A DNA stretch of 64,000 nucleotides from WHSV01 sp050694055 (GTDB taxonomy: Bacteria > Actinomycetota > CADDZG01 > WHSQ01), in contig JBOGWX010000065.1 in assembly GCA_050694055.1 (NCBI GenBank), positions 25,972 through 89,971 of the forward strand, given 5' to 3'. A model generated the notes under the pieces. It was not told where the DNA came from and made no database searches. It worked only from the letters and a program-made list of their open reading frames with translations. This document shows positions 1-8,924 of the stretch, piece after piece. Position 1 is the first letter of the stretch; every line of letters begins with the position of its first letter. A program made the translations under genes and the position numbers.

Positions 1-69
1 GACGGTCGCTTCCTGTCCGACCACCACCTTGCCGACTTCCTTGGCAAGCCTGTCTCGCAGATCCTTCAC
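1..69 (-). CDS. MoxR-family AAA+ ATPase, N-terminus only
   Basis: Only the first 23 codons lie in the window; the gene continues beyond base 1. The visible peptide starts VKDLRDRLAKEVGKVVVGQE, and the VVGQ(D/E) segment just ahead of the AAA core is typical of MoxR ATPases. The GTG start overlaps the TGA of the preceding gene (GTGA) and is preceded by a GGAGGCAGGGA ribosome-binding site. MoxR proteins are chaperone-like ATPases that usually act with DUF58 and membrane partners such as DUF4129/DUF4350, and exactly those two genes lie directly upstream. Identification rests on few residues plus context. Confidence 0.7.
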   Translation of the reverse strand, partial: MKDLRDRLAKEVGKVVVGQEATV

Positions 70-1193
70 TCCCTGCCTCCTTGGTACGTCACGTGGGGCG
101 CGACGGTGCCGGCCAGCTTCTGAGCGGCGCGCCCCAGCGCCAGGACCTCCTGCTCGGTCGACGCGGTGCCCCAGAGCGCTCGGACTTCGTCGGCCGTGAG
201 GCCCCGTTCGCTTGCGCCGGCGCGCAGCTGCTCCTCCGAAGCAGTCTCGCCTAGTCCCAGTCGCGCGCCGAGCCGAGACCTGAGTCGTGCTTGCAGCGGT
301 TGCATCGAACCGGCCGGGTTGCGCGTGCGCTTCAGGGTGCCCGCGATGGCCTGAACGTAGAGGCGACGCGCGGGAGGCAGGGCGCGGCCGGGCTCCTCGG
401 GGGGGCCGAGCCTGCGGCCGCGCGCCCACATGAAAACGAGCGCGGCCGCCACCAAACCGCTAACGGCCAGCTTCCAGGAGCTTGGAAGCGCGGCCACTCC
501 GGTCGAGGTGTAGCCGTGAACGCTCTCGATGAAGATCACGGCCCTCTCTGGGGTGCCGGCCAGATTGAGCGCGAAGCGCGCGTTGTCGGCGCGATCCAGC
601 CGGTCGTTGTGCACGATGGACGCGTCGGCGAGCAGGACGACGCGGCCCTCATCGAGGTTCGCAACTACCACCGATGAGCCGTCGTCGTCGCCGAGAATGG
701 CCACCCCCGCGCCCGCATCCGAGAAGCCGCCCGAGCCCGCGGCGGACACCTCGGCGACACCAGCGGTCTCGGAGACGGGCAGCAGAGGACGGAGAGTCGA
801 CGGGCCGTCGTCGGTGCGTCGAGGTGACTCCTCGAACAGCCGGCGCACCCATTGGCCGGTCGCTCCACCGAGGACCAGACGACCCCCCTGTTGCACGAAA
901 CGCTCGAGATCCTCCTCCGCTTCGGTCGAGGGCGGAGGCGCGTCGAGGAGCACCAACGTGCTTGCGGGATCCAGTGAAGCATCGCCCAGCGGCGCGCGCA
1001 GGCGTTCGAGCCGGTAGCCGGTGCGGACGAGAAGCTCGGCGTAGGCGGCTGCTCCCGTCGGGTCGGTGGAGTAGGACGACGAGGGCGGACCCGGCCGGTC
1101 GCCGCCGAGCGACAGCGCGACGACGTTGAACAGCAAGACGAGAGCGATGAAGATCATGACCGCGCGCGCTCCCGGATGGCGGAGAACTCTCAC
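66..1193 (-). CDS. DUF4350 membrane protein of a MoxR operon
   Basis: 375 residues from a GTG start that overlaps the upstream stop codon as GTGA, so translation is probably coupled. An N-terminal membrane segment (about residues 13-32) is followed by a soluble domain with the DUF4350 look: a TGYRLERLR segment, then TLVLLDAPPP and FVQQGGRLVLGG, as in glutamine-amidotransferase-like folds without a catalytic cysteine. A second membrane helix lies near residue 240, followed by a charged cytoplasmic tail. A longer open frame extends upstream inside the DUF4129 gene, but the overlap start fits both spacing and the family. DUF4350-MoxR-DUF58 clusters are common in Actinomycetota; the biochemical role is unknown. 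Confidence 0.8.
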   Translation of the reverse strand: MRVLRHPGARAVMIFIALVLLFNVVALSLGGDRPGPPSSSYSTDPTGAAAYAELLVRTGYRLERLRAPLGDASLDPASTLVLLDAPPPSTEAEEDLERFVQQGGRLVLGGATGQWVRRLFEESPRRTDDGPSTLRPLLPVSETAGVAEVSAAGSGGFSDAGAGVAILGDDDGSSVVVANLDEGRVVLLADASIVHNDRLDRADNARFALNLAGTPERAVIFIESVHGYTSTGVAALPSSWKLAVSGLVAAALVFMWARGRRLGPPEEPGRALPPARRLYVQAIAGTLKRTRNPAGSMQPLQARLRSRLGARLGLGETASEEQLRAGASERGLTADEVRALWGTASTEQEVLALGRAAQKLAGTVAPHVTYQGGRE

Positions 1194-2074
1194 GAGCGTC
1201 CCGAGGTGGCGAGGAGCCGCCCGAAAGTGCTCCGCAGCGCATCGAGATCGGCAGGGCCCGCGGGCCGCCGACCGTAGACGACCTCGTCGAACAGTCTCGC
1301 CACCTCGTCGAAATCGGGGGACTTCAGGCGCCGCGCCACCTCGGCCGAGGTCGCGCAGCGTGCAGCGGTGATGACTCGTTTGTCCTCCAGGCGAAGGAGT
1401 CCTGCGAGAAAGCGCAGACGCAGTGCCCGCTCGAGGTCCTCGCGACGCTCGGCCTCGTCGGCCTCGCGCTCGAGATCGGCCGGTCGCAGGGTGGATGCGA
1501 CCCTCGCCCGGCGCTCGACATCGACACCGGCACGGCGACGCGCCGCGCGCTCCACGACGACGGCGAAAGCTACGAGGACGATCACCGCGGCCAGCGCCCA
1601 CAACGTGACCGCTCCGCCCGGGGTGAAATCGACGAGCGCGGCGACGAGCTCCGCGACCGCTGAGACGATCGGTCCGAAGACCGTCTGAAGCACCCCGCCG
1701 AGCCACTCCAGGACACCGCGCAGCGGTCTGGGGAGGACGTCCTCCTGCTCGAAGCGCGGCTGTGCGAGGATCTCGCTCGCCTCGTCTCTCAGCCGGCCGG
1801 AGGAGCCTTCGGGCCCCCCGTCCAGTTCCGCGGTCACAGTCTCGAGCCGCGCCCTGACCTCGTCGCGCTTGCCGTCGAGCAGTGCTCGAGTGTCCACGGA
1901 GACGCCGTCGACCGAGGTCACGTCGGCAAGCTGCTCACGCGCCCTCGAGTCGTCGATGGCCTCTTCCGCCAGTTCTGCGAAACGCCCCCTCGTGACCTCC
2001 TGGCCGCCGGCCTCGAGCGCAGTGGCGGACAACAACGAGGCCGCCGTCACCACTGCTAGGAGCTTATGAGTCAC
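1190..2074 (-). CDS. DUF4129 domain membrane protein
   Basis: 294 residues from a GTG start. It has an N-terminal signal-like segment (about 1-24), a long charged extracellular stretch, one or two membrane helices around residues 137-180, and a C-terminal cytoplasmic DUF4129 region (about 198-275). That region carries RALRLRFLAGLLRLED and FDEVVYGRRP, the conserved core of the family. It overlaps the preceding gene by 11 bases and the DUF4350 gene by 4. DUF4129 proteins accompany MoxR ATPases, and some carry transglutaminase domains; none is present here. Confidence 0.82.
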   Translation of the reverse strand: MTHKLLAVVTAASLLSATALEAGGQEVTRGRFAELAEEAIDDSRAREQLADVTSVDGVSVDTRALLDGKRDEVRARLETVTAELDGGPEGSSGRLRDEASEILAQPRFEQEDVLPRPLRGVLEWLGGVLQTVFGPIVSAVAELVAALVDFTPGGAVTLWALAAVIVLVAFAVVVERAARRRAGVDVERRARVASTLRPADLEREADEAERREDLERALRLRFLAGLLRLEDKRVITAARCATSAEVARRLKSPDFDEVARLFDEVVYGRRPAGPADLDALRSTFGRLLATSGRS

Positions 2075-3089
2075 GTGGTGGCGGTTGCTCTTGGCCGGGT
2101 GGGTGGTGATCGGTAGCGCCCGGGGACGGTTGCCACCCCGGAGGCGGTGGCCAGTAGGGAGGTTGATCCCGGCCGGGGCTCTCCGGATGACCGGAAGCCC
2201 AGCCGCCCCACTCCCCGGCGGCCGGCGCCAGGGATGGTCCGGTGCCGGTAGCGCCGATGCGCTGCGCCAGTAGCTGAAGATCGAAGCCCTCCTTGCGCAC
2301 CCGCAGGTCGAAGTAGAGAACGGAAGTGATTGCGGCGACCGCCGGTGTCGTCAGCACGCTTGCAACCGTCGACGACAGCGCATTGATGACGACCGAGCCG
2401 AGCGGGCCGTCGCCCAGCGGGGTGAAGATGAGCCCCGTAAACACCAGGCTTATGGCCTGGCCCACCAGGCCGGCCAGAATGGCGGTCAGGATGAGCAACC
2501 CGAAGGTGGGCCACCATCGATGCCGCACCAACCTGAACGACCGTCTCAATGCTTTGGTCCCCCGCGTGTCTTCCGTCAGCAGGGCCGGCAGGGCTACCGC
2601 GTAGCTGCCGTAGAGCCAGATGCCGGGCACGATCAGCGCGATGAGCCCGAGAACGATGAAGAGACCGGAGAGGATCGACACCCACAGCACGGAGTGAAGC
2701 TTCCGTGTGGCAAACGACAGCGATGACCGCCAGTCAGGAGTACCTCCCAGATAAGCGGTACCGACGGCCTTGAACGACGCGGCGGTCGCCAATGTGCTCG
2801 ACAGGAAGGTGAGCAGGAAGATGAGGCCCACAGCGGCAAGGAAGGTCCAGATCTCGGACTCGAACTGCTCGAAGGATTCCCCCGGCTGCGGCTCCGTCCG
2901 ACCCGTCATGGGGCCGGCAAACGATCCTGGTATCGCCGTCAGGGTGATGACTGCGGTCAAGAACTGCACCGGTATGACCACGACGGCCACGATCCTGAAC
3001 AAGGTCAACGCGTTGCGCGTGTAGATCTTGATACCGACATCAAGGATCTCGCCGAGGCCCAAAGGCCGCAACTGTTCGCCCGCCCTCAT
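2064..3089 (-). CDS. Multi-pass membrane protein, GPDPase-membrane-domain-like
   Basis: 341 residues, ATG start. The opening motif RPLGLGEILDVGIKIYTRN, followed by about six hydrophobic helices and an RSFRLVRHRWWPTFGL segment, is typical of actinobacterial proteins related to the glycerophosphodiesterase membrane domain (PF10110-like). The last 55 residues are Pro/Gly-rich and low in complexity (PPYWPPPPGWQP), probably a disordered cytoplasmic tail. It heads the DUF4129-DUF4350-MoxR operon and overlaps DUF4129 by 11 bases. No catalytic domain is present, so the function is unknown. Confidence 0.72.
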   Translation of the reverse strand: MRAGEQLRPLGLGEILDVGIKIYTRNALTLFRIVAVVVIPVQFLTAVITLTAIPGSFAGPMTGRTEPQPGESFEQFESEIWTFLAAVGLIFLLTFLSSTLATAASFKAVGTAYLGGTPDWRSSLSFATRKLHSVLWVSILSGLFIVLGLIALIVPGIWLYGSYAVALPALLTEDTRGTKALRRSFRLVRHRWWPTFGLLILTAILAGLVGQAISLVFTGLIFTPLGDGPLGSVVINALSSTVASVLTTPAVAAITSVLYFDLRVRKEGFDLQLLAQRIGATGTGPSLAPAAGEWGGWASGHPESPGRDQPPYWPPPPGWQPSPGATDHHPPGQEQPPPRDS

Positions 3090-3144
3090 GAGGAAACTCT
3101 AGTCGTTCAAGACCCACGCAGGGCCACAGGTCACCTGAAGCTTG

Positions 3145-4533
3145 CTAGCGCGTCCCCTCGGGAGTTGCGAGTTCGAGTAGCCGGTCGGCGACCACCCTCC
3201 ACGACCATCGCTCGCGCGCCAGCGCAACGGCCCGCTCCGCCATGGTAGTTCGGTCTTCGAGTGGAAGCGCAAAGACCGAGTCGATGCAGCGAGCTATTCC
3301 CTCGAGGGGCTGTTCGGGGTCGTAAGTCAAGAGTCCGGGCGCAGCGATGGCCTCCTCGATGGCGCGGCCGACCTCCCCGATGCCGGAGTGACCGGGCACG
3401 ATCGGTAGCACGCCGCAGGCGGCAGCTTCCGCGGCAACCATTCCAAAGGCCTCTGCGAGCACGGACGGCACCACCAGTATGTCGAAGTAGGGAAGTACCT
3501 GCGAGAGCGCCGCGTGCTCCAGACGTCCCGGCCACTGCACGGTGACCTTGGCCGCGCGCGCGAAATAGGCATCGTCGGCTCGTCCGTCGTCGAGGAACTG
3601 CAATAGATGCGTCAGCTCTTGCACTCCGTCGCCGCGCACGGCGAGCGTCTCGAGCACCTCGGGGTCATTGGTCCGGAGCGCGCTGCCGATCTCGTGCAGT
3701 CCCTTCTCGAAGCCGCCGTATCCGACGATCGTGACGTGCAGGTTCTCGGTCGTCGTAAGACCCAGTGCGCCCAGAAGGTTGTGCACACCCTTGGAGACGA
3801 TGAACTTCCCGACGTAGCCGACGCTCGGGGGCGCGGCCGGGTCGCGCTCGACTGGTCGAAACAGGTCGATGTCGCAGCCGGGATTGACGATGTGGGCGCG
3901 CTCCTCCCATCCGGGAACGACCGACGCCGCCTCTTTGATCATGTAGTTGCTCCCACCCGTGACAACGCGCGCGGCTCCGAGACCTTCGCTCGCGAACCTG
4001 GTGTAGCGCTCCGGCTCCTCTTTGACTGCGTACTCGAGTGCGCTCCCGTGCAGCTTGGCGAGATACTCCGTGTCGGTGCGCTTGCAGGCCTCACGCGCAA
4101 TGTAGGGGCCCATGACCTCGTGACCGGTAATGATTGCGTCGGGCTGGTGCTCCTCGATGGCGGTCACCATGGCTCTGATGTTGGCCGACGTGTAGCGCTC
4201 GAGCTCCTCCGTCGTGAGATCGACGAAGCGCTTGGCGGTGAACCCCTCGTACTCGTCGTAGACGTACACGGGAAGAACCTCGCCGATGTTCGGGCGCAGA
4301 ACACGAAGCCGGCCGGCGCCCGGGGCGTGTTCGGTGGCGGTCAGCTCAAACCTCGTGTTGTCGGCGTTGAAACCGCCGTCGCCGTCGACGAAGGCAAACT
4401 CGGCTGCATGACGCTCCTGGCACATCACCAGGACGTCGTGTCCCTCCGCACGCCAAATGCGCCCGATGTTCACGGTGTACAGATTCGACCCAGAGCCCGA
4501 CAGCAGATAGCCGTGCCACAGCAGAATCCTCAC
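3145..4533 (-). CDS. GT4-family glycosyltransferase
   Basis: 462 residues, GTG start (MRILLWHGYLLSGSGSNLYT). Two Rossmann domains of the GT-B fold can be traced. The N-terminal one opens with the G-S-G acceptor loop. The C-terminal nucleotide-sugar domain begins at SVGYVGKFIVSKGVHNLL and contains the EAFGMVAAEAAACG segment, which holds the paired glutamates (E-x7-E) of retaining GT4 enzymes. The protein is cytoplasmic with no membrane segment. The donor and acceptor cannot be read from sequence and the neighbours give no pathway. It is transcribed towards the DUF4129 operon with a 55-base gap and may be co-transcribed. Confidence 0.82.
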   Translation of the reverse strand: MRILLWHGYLLSGSGSNLYTVNIGRIWRAEGHDVLVMCQERHAAEFAFVDGDGGFNADNTRFELTATEHAPGAGRLRVLRPNIGEVLPVYVYDEYEGFTAKRFVDLTTEELERYTSANIRAMVTAIEEHQPDAIITGHEVMGPYIAREACKRTDTEYLAKLHGSALEYAVKEEPERYTRFASEGLGAARVVTGGSNYMIKEAASVVPGWEERAHIVNPGCDIDLFRPVERDPAAPPSVGYVGKFIVSKGVHNLLGALGLTTTENLHVTIVGYGGFEKGLHEIGSALRTNDPEVLETLAVRGDGVQELTHLLQFLDDGRADDAYFARAAKVTVQWPGRLEHAALSQVLPYFDILVVPSVLAEAFGMVAAEAAACGVLPIVPGHSGIGEVGRAIEEAIAAPGLLTYDPEQPLEGIARCIDSVFALPLEDRTTMAERAVALARERWSWRVVADRLLELATPEGTR

Positions 4534-4594
4534 TCACATACCCCCAGTCAGAGACAGGGGCGATTATCCCGTCCCGCAAGGGTGGCCGGGTGCC

Positions 4595-4600
4595 TAAACT
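4595..4600 (+). promoter_or_regulatory. -10 element TAAACT of a leaderless promoter
   Basis: TAAACT stands exactly six bases before the ATG at 4607, so transcription would begin at or next to the start codon. There is no Shine-Dalgarno sequence. The same TANNNT-N6-start layout recurs at five other genes in this window. Confidence 0.55.
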
Positions 4601-4606
4601 CCATCG

Positions 4607-5194
4607 ATGCTTCTCGACCGGCCGCTGAGGACGACGCTGCGTAACTTCTCGACTTTCTTTCTGATCGTCGCCCTCGTGACGATCCCAGTGAACGTCGCTT
4701 GGGGGTTCTTCTTCCAGGACGTGATCGCAACCCAGGAGGTCCATGCGGCCATCGAGGCGCTCCCCTCGGGGGACCGGGTCCGAGGGGTGGACGAAGAGGC
4801 CATCGACCGGGCGCGCTACGCGCGGTTCATCGCGCTCGCTCTCCAACTGGCGCTCCTGCCGCTGATGCTGCGGGCCGCCAGGCGGGCGATCGAGCGGGAC
4901 CAGGCGGGACACATCCCCACCGCGCTGGGGTCGTGGCGCTTCGCAGCAACAGGCGCCCGGGCATCGTCTACGTCGAGCCGGCTGAGCGGTGTCGCTCTGG
5001 CGATGACCGGCTTCGCGGTGGTCGTGTGGGTGCTTACCTCGCTGATCGGACGTCTCCTAGCCGCGCCGGTGGCGGACTCCATCGCCTGGTTGATCGTCGG
5101 TCTCCTTCAAGGCGCGGCGCTCGCCCTCGCGCTCCCGTTCGTGCTCGTGGGGCTCGTGGAGGCCCGTGCTCCGGCGCCGGCCGCACCCTCCTGA
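4607..5194 (+). CDS. Hypothetical four-helix membrane protein
   Basis: 195 residues, ATG start chosen because a TAAACT -10 element lies six bases upstream and no ribosome-binding site is present. Hydrophobic helices fall at about residues 14-34, 68-84, 129-150 and 163-185, and the tail is short and Ala/Pro-rich. The loop after helix 1 is acidic. I do not recognise a family. It is divergent from the GT4 gene and sits upstream of the HD-GYP gene with a 143-base gap. Confidence 0.65.
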   Translation: MLLDRPLRTTLRNFSTFFLIVALVTIPVNVAWGFFFQDVIATQEVHAAIEALPSGDRVRGVDEEAIDRARYARFIALALQLALLPLMLRAARRAIERDQAGHIPTALGSWRFAATGARASSTSSRLSGVALAMTGFAVVVWVLTSLIGRLLAAPVADSIAWLIVGLLQGAALALALPFVLVGLVEARAPAPAAPS

Positions 5195-5337
5195 GCCCCC
5201 CAAAACCCTCTGAACGACGCGTTCCCCCCAAACCGGCCTACGTCGTTGTACGTATCTTTCTCTACCTTTTTCTTCCAAGTGCCGATGCAGACCGAGTAAG
5301 GCATGGCCCGCGCGCGTGGGCACGCGAAAGGACGAAG

Positions 5338-6849
5338 ATGGCGGAGCGAAGCAACCGTCGTGACCTGAGGCATTACCTGCCGCACGTGGTGGTGGCAACC
5401 TCCTTCGTTGCGATCGTCCCGGTGGTCGCCGTCTCGCTGCTACAACGGAGCGGGCTGATCGGCTCGCTCCTGATCTCGAGCATCCTCGGCATGGCGCTCT
5501 CGATGATCGCCGCGAGCCTCGGCTCCGCGCTGTGGATGCGCAACAAGGGGTCTCGAGACGTCGTGTTCGGTGACCTCATGTTGTGGGGTTACTTCAAGCG
5601 CGTCCGCAACGAAAAGGACGTCGCGGAGATGATCGGCCTTCTCGAAGACGGGCCCGCGGCGGATCCCGGCATGACACCGGCCCGCCGGATCGAGCTGCTA
5701 CAGAAGCTGGCGGCCGCGCTGGAGGCACGGGATCCCTACACCCACGGGCATACCCGGCGGGTGGCGCGTCACTCAGAGTCGATCGCGAGGGCCATGGGTT
5801 TGCCGCGCGAAGAGATAGCGAAGATTCGAACCGCGGCCGCCGTGCACGACGTCGGCAAGATGCAGGTCCCCGAGGAGCTGCTCAATAAGCCCGACAAGCT
5901 CACGGACGAAGAATTCGAGCTCATGAAGTTGCACTCGGTGCACGGAGCCGAGATGGTGGACGCGGTGGGTGACCCCGAGCTCACCTCCATCGTTCGGCAT
6001 CACCACGAGCGCGTCGACGGCCGGGGTTACCCGGACCGGCTGACCGCCGACGACATCCCGCTCGGCGCACGCATCGTCGCCGTCGCCGACACCTTCGACG
6101 CCATCACCACCACCCGTTCCTACCGCACGGGCGGTCACCACCGCAAAGCCATCGAGGTCCTCAAGAAGGGAGCCGGGTCACAGCTCGATCCCGGCGCAGT
6201 CGACGCCTTCCTCTCGCACTACGCCGGACGAAACTCCTTCGAGTGGTGGGCGGCGGCGACCACCGCTCCGCAGCGTTTGCTCGGCCGCGCGTTCGAGTGG
6301 TTGCGGCAGACGGGTGCCACGGCCATCGCTCAGACCGCGGCCGCCACCGGCCTGGCGGTAGTCGTCGGGGGGGCCGCGCTGCTCCCACAGGCAACTCCTC
6401 GGGTCGCGGCGGCGCCGCGCGACCGAGAGATCGCCATCGTCGTGGCCCAGACGTCAACCGCTCCACCCGTTCCCCAGGCCGATGCGATCGCCATGGCGGC
6501 GGCAAGCAAGGACGGTGCATCTCACCCCAAGGCGAAGTCGTCCGAGGGGGCCGGGTCCAGGCGCGCCGGTAGAGGCGGAGGCGACTCCACCGGTCCCGAC
6601 CACGCACCCGGACCGGGAGGGTCCGCTTCCGATGCCGACACGTCCACCGCTCCCGGCGGTTCGGGATCGGACGGCGAGTCCGACGGCGGGCTCGGCAAGG
6701 TGGTAGACGATACCGTCGACGTGGTGGACGACACGGTAGACGACACGGTCGACGTGGTGGACGACACGGTCGACGACACGGTCGACGTGGTGGACGACAC
6801 GGTCGATGACGTGGGGGACGTCGTCGACGATCTGCTCAAGCTTCCCTAG
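5338..6849 (+). CDS. Membrane-anchored HD-GYP protein with acidic repeat tail
   Basis: 503 residues from the ATG preceded by AAAGGA; longer open frame upstream is rejected because it runs through the neighbouring gene. Two helices (about 13-35, 40-62) are followed by a cytoplasmic HD-GYP domain: HTRRVARHSE, HDVGK (about 172), HHHERVDGRGYPD (about 221) and DTFDAITTTRSYR. Metal and GYP residues are intact, so c-di-GMP phosphodiesterase activity is plausible, but no GGDEF or EAL gene is nearby. A third helix (about 327-350) would place the rest outside the cell. This part is Ala/Ser/Gly-rich and ends in three 11-residue VDVVDDTVDDT repeats (about 460-492). The domain combination is unusual. Confidence 0.85.
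   Translation: MAERSNRRDLRHYLPHVVVATSFVAIVPVVAVSLLQRSGLIGSLLISSILGMALSMIAASLGSALWMRNKGSRDVVFGDLMLWGYFKRVRNEKDVAEMIGLLEDGPAADPGMTPARRIELLQKLAAALEARDPYTHGHTRRVARHSESIARAMGLPREEIAKIRTAAAVHDVGKMQVPEELLNKPDKLTDEEFELMKLHSVHGAEMVDAVGDPELTSIVRHHHERVDGRGYPDRLTADDIPLGARIVAVADTFDAITTTRSYRTGGHHRKAIEVLKKGAGSQLDPGAVDAFLSHYAGRNSFEWWAAATTAPQRLLGRAFEWLRQTGATAIAQTAAATGLAVVVGGAALLPQATPRVAAAPRDREIAIVVAQTSTAPPVPQADAIAMAAASKDGASHPKAKSSEGAGSRRAGRGGGDSTGPDHAPGPGGSASDADTSTAPGGSGSDGESDGGLGKVVDDTVDVVDDTVDDTVDVVDDTVDDTVDVVDDTVDDVGDVVDDLLKLP
6715..6813 (+). repeat. Three 33-bp in-frame tandem repeats
   Basis: Three adjacent 33-base units (6715-6747, 6748-6780, 6781-6813) encode VDVVDDTVDDT three times, the last ending in V. 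The units are nearly identical at DNA level, so copy number may vary between strains. The repeats form the C-terminal tail of the HD-GYP protein. Confidence 0.9.
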
Positions 6850-7051
6850 CGGCCCGGCGCCGGTGGGCCCCCCTCGCCTGCTGCGTCGTCTCGCTCGCTC
6901 AGGGCTCTGGGAGAACAGACGATCCAGTGTCTCTTCGTAGTCTCTCGACCACAAACAGTCGCAATCCTGGCATTATCGGGGGAGAACCGGGTACCGCTCA
7001 TTTCCAATTAGTGCCACACTGCTCGAACGGTCGACTAAAGGAGCATGGGGA

Positions 7052-8893
7052 GTGGAGAAGTCCGAATCCACGAGCGCGGGGCAGCTCAATCCGTCCGGCG
7101 AGACCTGGCGTCGAGTCGCCACGGTCCACCGAGCGGACGTCGAACGAGCGCGCGAGAAGAACCGTCAGGCGCGTCTGCGCTGGGTTCTGGTCGTCGGGCT
7201 CGTAGTCTTCGTCTACCTCCTCAGGCGGGCCCTGGAGAACAACCCTCTCGCCCTCGGCTGGCCCCGGCTCGGTCCCGACGCCATGCTCTACCTGCTCCCC
7301 GTCGTGATCGTGCTGATGATCGGTCTCGTCCTGGCGCTGCCGCTTCTGAACGGGCGAAGCCCCCACGTACGCTTCAGCCCCGAGGAGATCCCCATCGATT
7401 TTTCGGACGTGCGTGGTCTCGACATCGTGCTCGAGGAGGTGACGCGCAGTCTGCAGATCTTCCTGACCTATAAGTCCTTCAGAGAGGAGCTCGGCGGAAA
7501 CCCCCGCCGGGGCATCCTGTTCGAGGGACCGCCGGGCACCGGCAAGACGCACATCGCCAAAGCCATGGCCGCCGAGGCCGGCGTGCCCTTCTTCTTCGTC
7601 TCCTCCCCGGCTCTGACCTCGATGTGGCAAGGGGGCTCGTCGCTCAAGATCCGAAGCTTCTTCAAGACGGTCAAGAAGGCGGCGCGCAAGGAGGGCGGGG
7701 CGATCGGGTTCATCGAGGAGATCGACGCGATCGGCGGTGCACGACACGGCACGAACTCCTTTACCGAGTATCAGGGTGAACGTCGGAGCGTCGCTCGCAT
7801 GATGGGCTCGGGCGACAAGGACGCGGCGGTCAACGAGATGCTGATCCAGCTCCAGAGCTTCGACTCGCCACCGTTCGGACAGCGCATGCGAAACCGGCTC
7901 ATCGACGCGGTGAACAAGTACCTTCCGAGTCGCCGACATCTGAAGAAGCGTCCCGCGGACTACGCCAACGTCTTGATCATCGCGGCGACGAACAGGGCAG
8001 ACAATCTCGATCCCGCGCTGATGCGTCCCGGTCGCTTCGATCGAACTCTGTACTTCGACCTGCCCTCTCGGAACGGCCGGCGAGACCTGGTTGACTACTT
8101 TCTCGAGCGGCGAGCGCATGCGGACGACATGGATCGTGAAGAACTGCGCGAGGAGCTCGCGGCCATGACGCTCGGCTACAGCCCGGCGATGCTCGAGCAC
8201 ATCCTGGACGAAGCTCTCGTATGGGCCATTCGGGAGGGACGTAAGGAACTGAACTGGCGTGATGTTCAGCGGGCACGGCTCTCAGAGGAAATCGGCCTCG
8301 CGCAGCCGGTTGCCTACACCGATCGTGAACGCCAGCTGATCGCGACGCACGAAGCGGGGCACGCCGTGGCCGCGTATCTATTCGCAAGTGACTGGCGCAA
8401 GCTCGAGGTGCTCTCGATCATCAAGCGCCGTCATGCCCTCGGGCTTCTCGCTCACTCCGACACCGAGGAACGCTTCACGAAGACAAAGTCGGAGCTCGAG
8501 TCGACGATCCGTATCGCGCTTGGCGGAATGTGCGCCGAAGAGCTGTTCTTTGGCGAGCACGGCACAGGACCGTCCAACGATCTCGTAGCAGCGACCAGTC
8601 TCGGGGCTCAGATGGTGGGCTCTCTTGGCATGGGTCGTTCGCTGGTGTCCTACGACGCCGTGAACCACGGTGCTCACAGTGCTCCGAACATCGTGGCGAA
8701 AGTGCTCAGCAACGACGACACCAAGCGCGAGGTCGAAGACATGCTCGTCGATCAAAAGAACCAGGTGCGCTACAAACTGGAGCACAATAGGGATCTCATC
8801 GAAGCCCTGCGGGATGCACTTCTCGAGAAGGAAGAGTTGCTCGGCGACGACATCCGAGCCGTGCTCGAGAAGACGCTGTCCGAACGCAACTAG
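7052..8893 (+). CDS. Divergent FtsH-like AAA+ zinc metalloprotease
   Basis: 613 residues, GTG start with AAAGGAG nine bases upstream. Two N-terminal helices (about 43-62, 77-99) flank a very short periplasmic loop. The AAA module has Walker A GPPGTGKT (159-166), a Walker B read as GFIEEIDAIG (219-228; Glu where FtsH has Asp), and a second region of homology NRADNLDPALMRPGRFDR (from 314). The protease domain has HEAGH (433) and the third zinc ligand in SNDLVAAT. The substrate pore loop, FVG in FtsH, is MWQGG here. About 40 extra residues lie between Walker B and NRADNLD. This is a paralogue family rather than housekeeping FtsH. Archease and RtcB follow at 31- and 26-base gaps. Confidence 0.87.
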   Translation: MEKSESTSAGQLNPSGETWRRVATVHRADVERAREKNRQARLRWVLVVGLVVFVYLLRRALENNPLALGWPRLGPDAMLYLLPVVIVLMIGLVLALPLLNGRSPHVRFSPEEIPIDFSDVRGLDIVLEEVTRSLQIFLTYKSFREELGGNPRRGILFEGPPGTGKTHIAKAMAAEAGVPFFFVSSPALTSMWQGGSSLKIRSFFKTVKKAARKEGGAIGFIEEIDAIGGARHGTNSFTEYQGERRSVARMMGSGDKDAAVNEMLIQLQSFDSPPFGQRMRNRLIDAVNKYLPSRRHLKKRPADYANVLIIAATNRADNLDPALMRPGRFDRTLYFDLPSRNGRRDLVDYFLERRAHADDMDREELREELAAMTLGYSPAMLEHILDEALVWAIREGRKELNWRDVQRARLSEEIGLAQPVAYTDRERQLIATHEAGHAVAAYLFASDWRKLEVLSIIKRRHALGLLAHSDTEERFTKTKSELESTIRIALGGMCAEELFFGEHGTGPSNDLVAATSLGAQMVGSLGMGRSLVSYDAVNHGAHSAPNIVAKVLSNDDTKREVEDMLVDQKNQVRYKLEHNRDLIEALRDALLEKEELLGDDIRAVLEKTLSERN

Positions 8894-8924
8894 TCTCGGG
8901 GCTCCTCGAGCAAAGAGCGGAGCC

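Noticed and set aside
6715..6813. CRISPR-like repeat
   Set aside because: Units are adjacent without spacers and lie in frame inside a gene.
6522..6839. Ser/Thr-rich minus-strand frame with STVSS repeats
   Set aside because: It is the reverse strand of the VDD repeats in the HD-GYP gene; no start signals.
6998..8200. 400-codon minus-strand open frame opposite the FtsH-like gene
   Set aside because: It mirrors the protease codon pattern, is His/Arg/Val-rich and shows no family motif.
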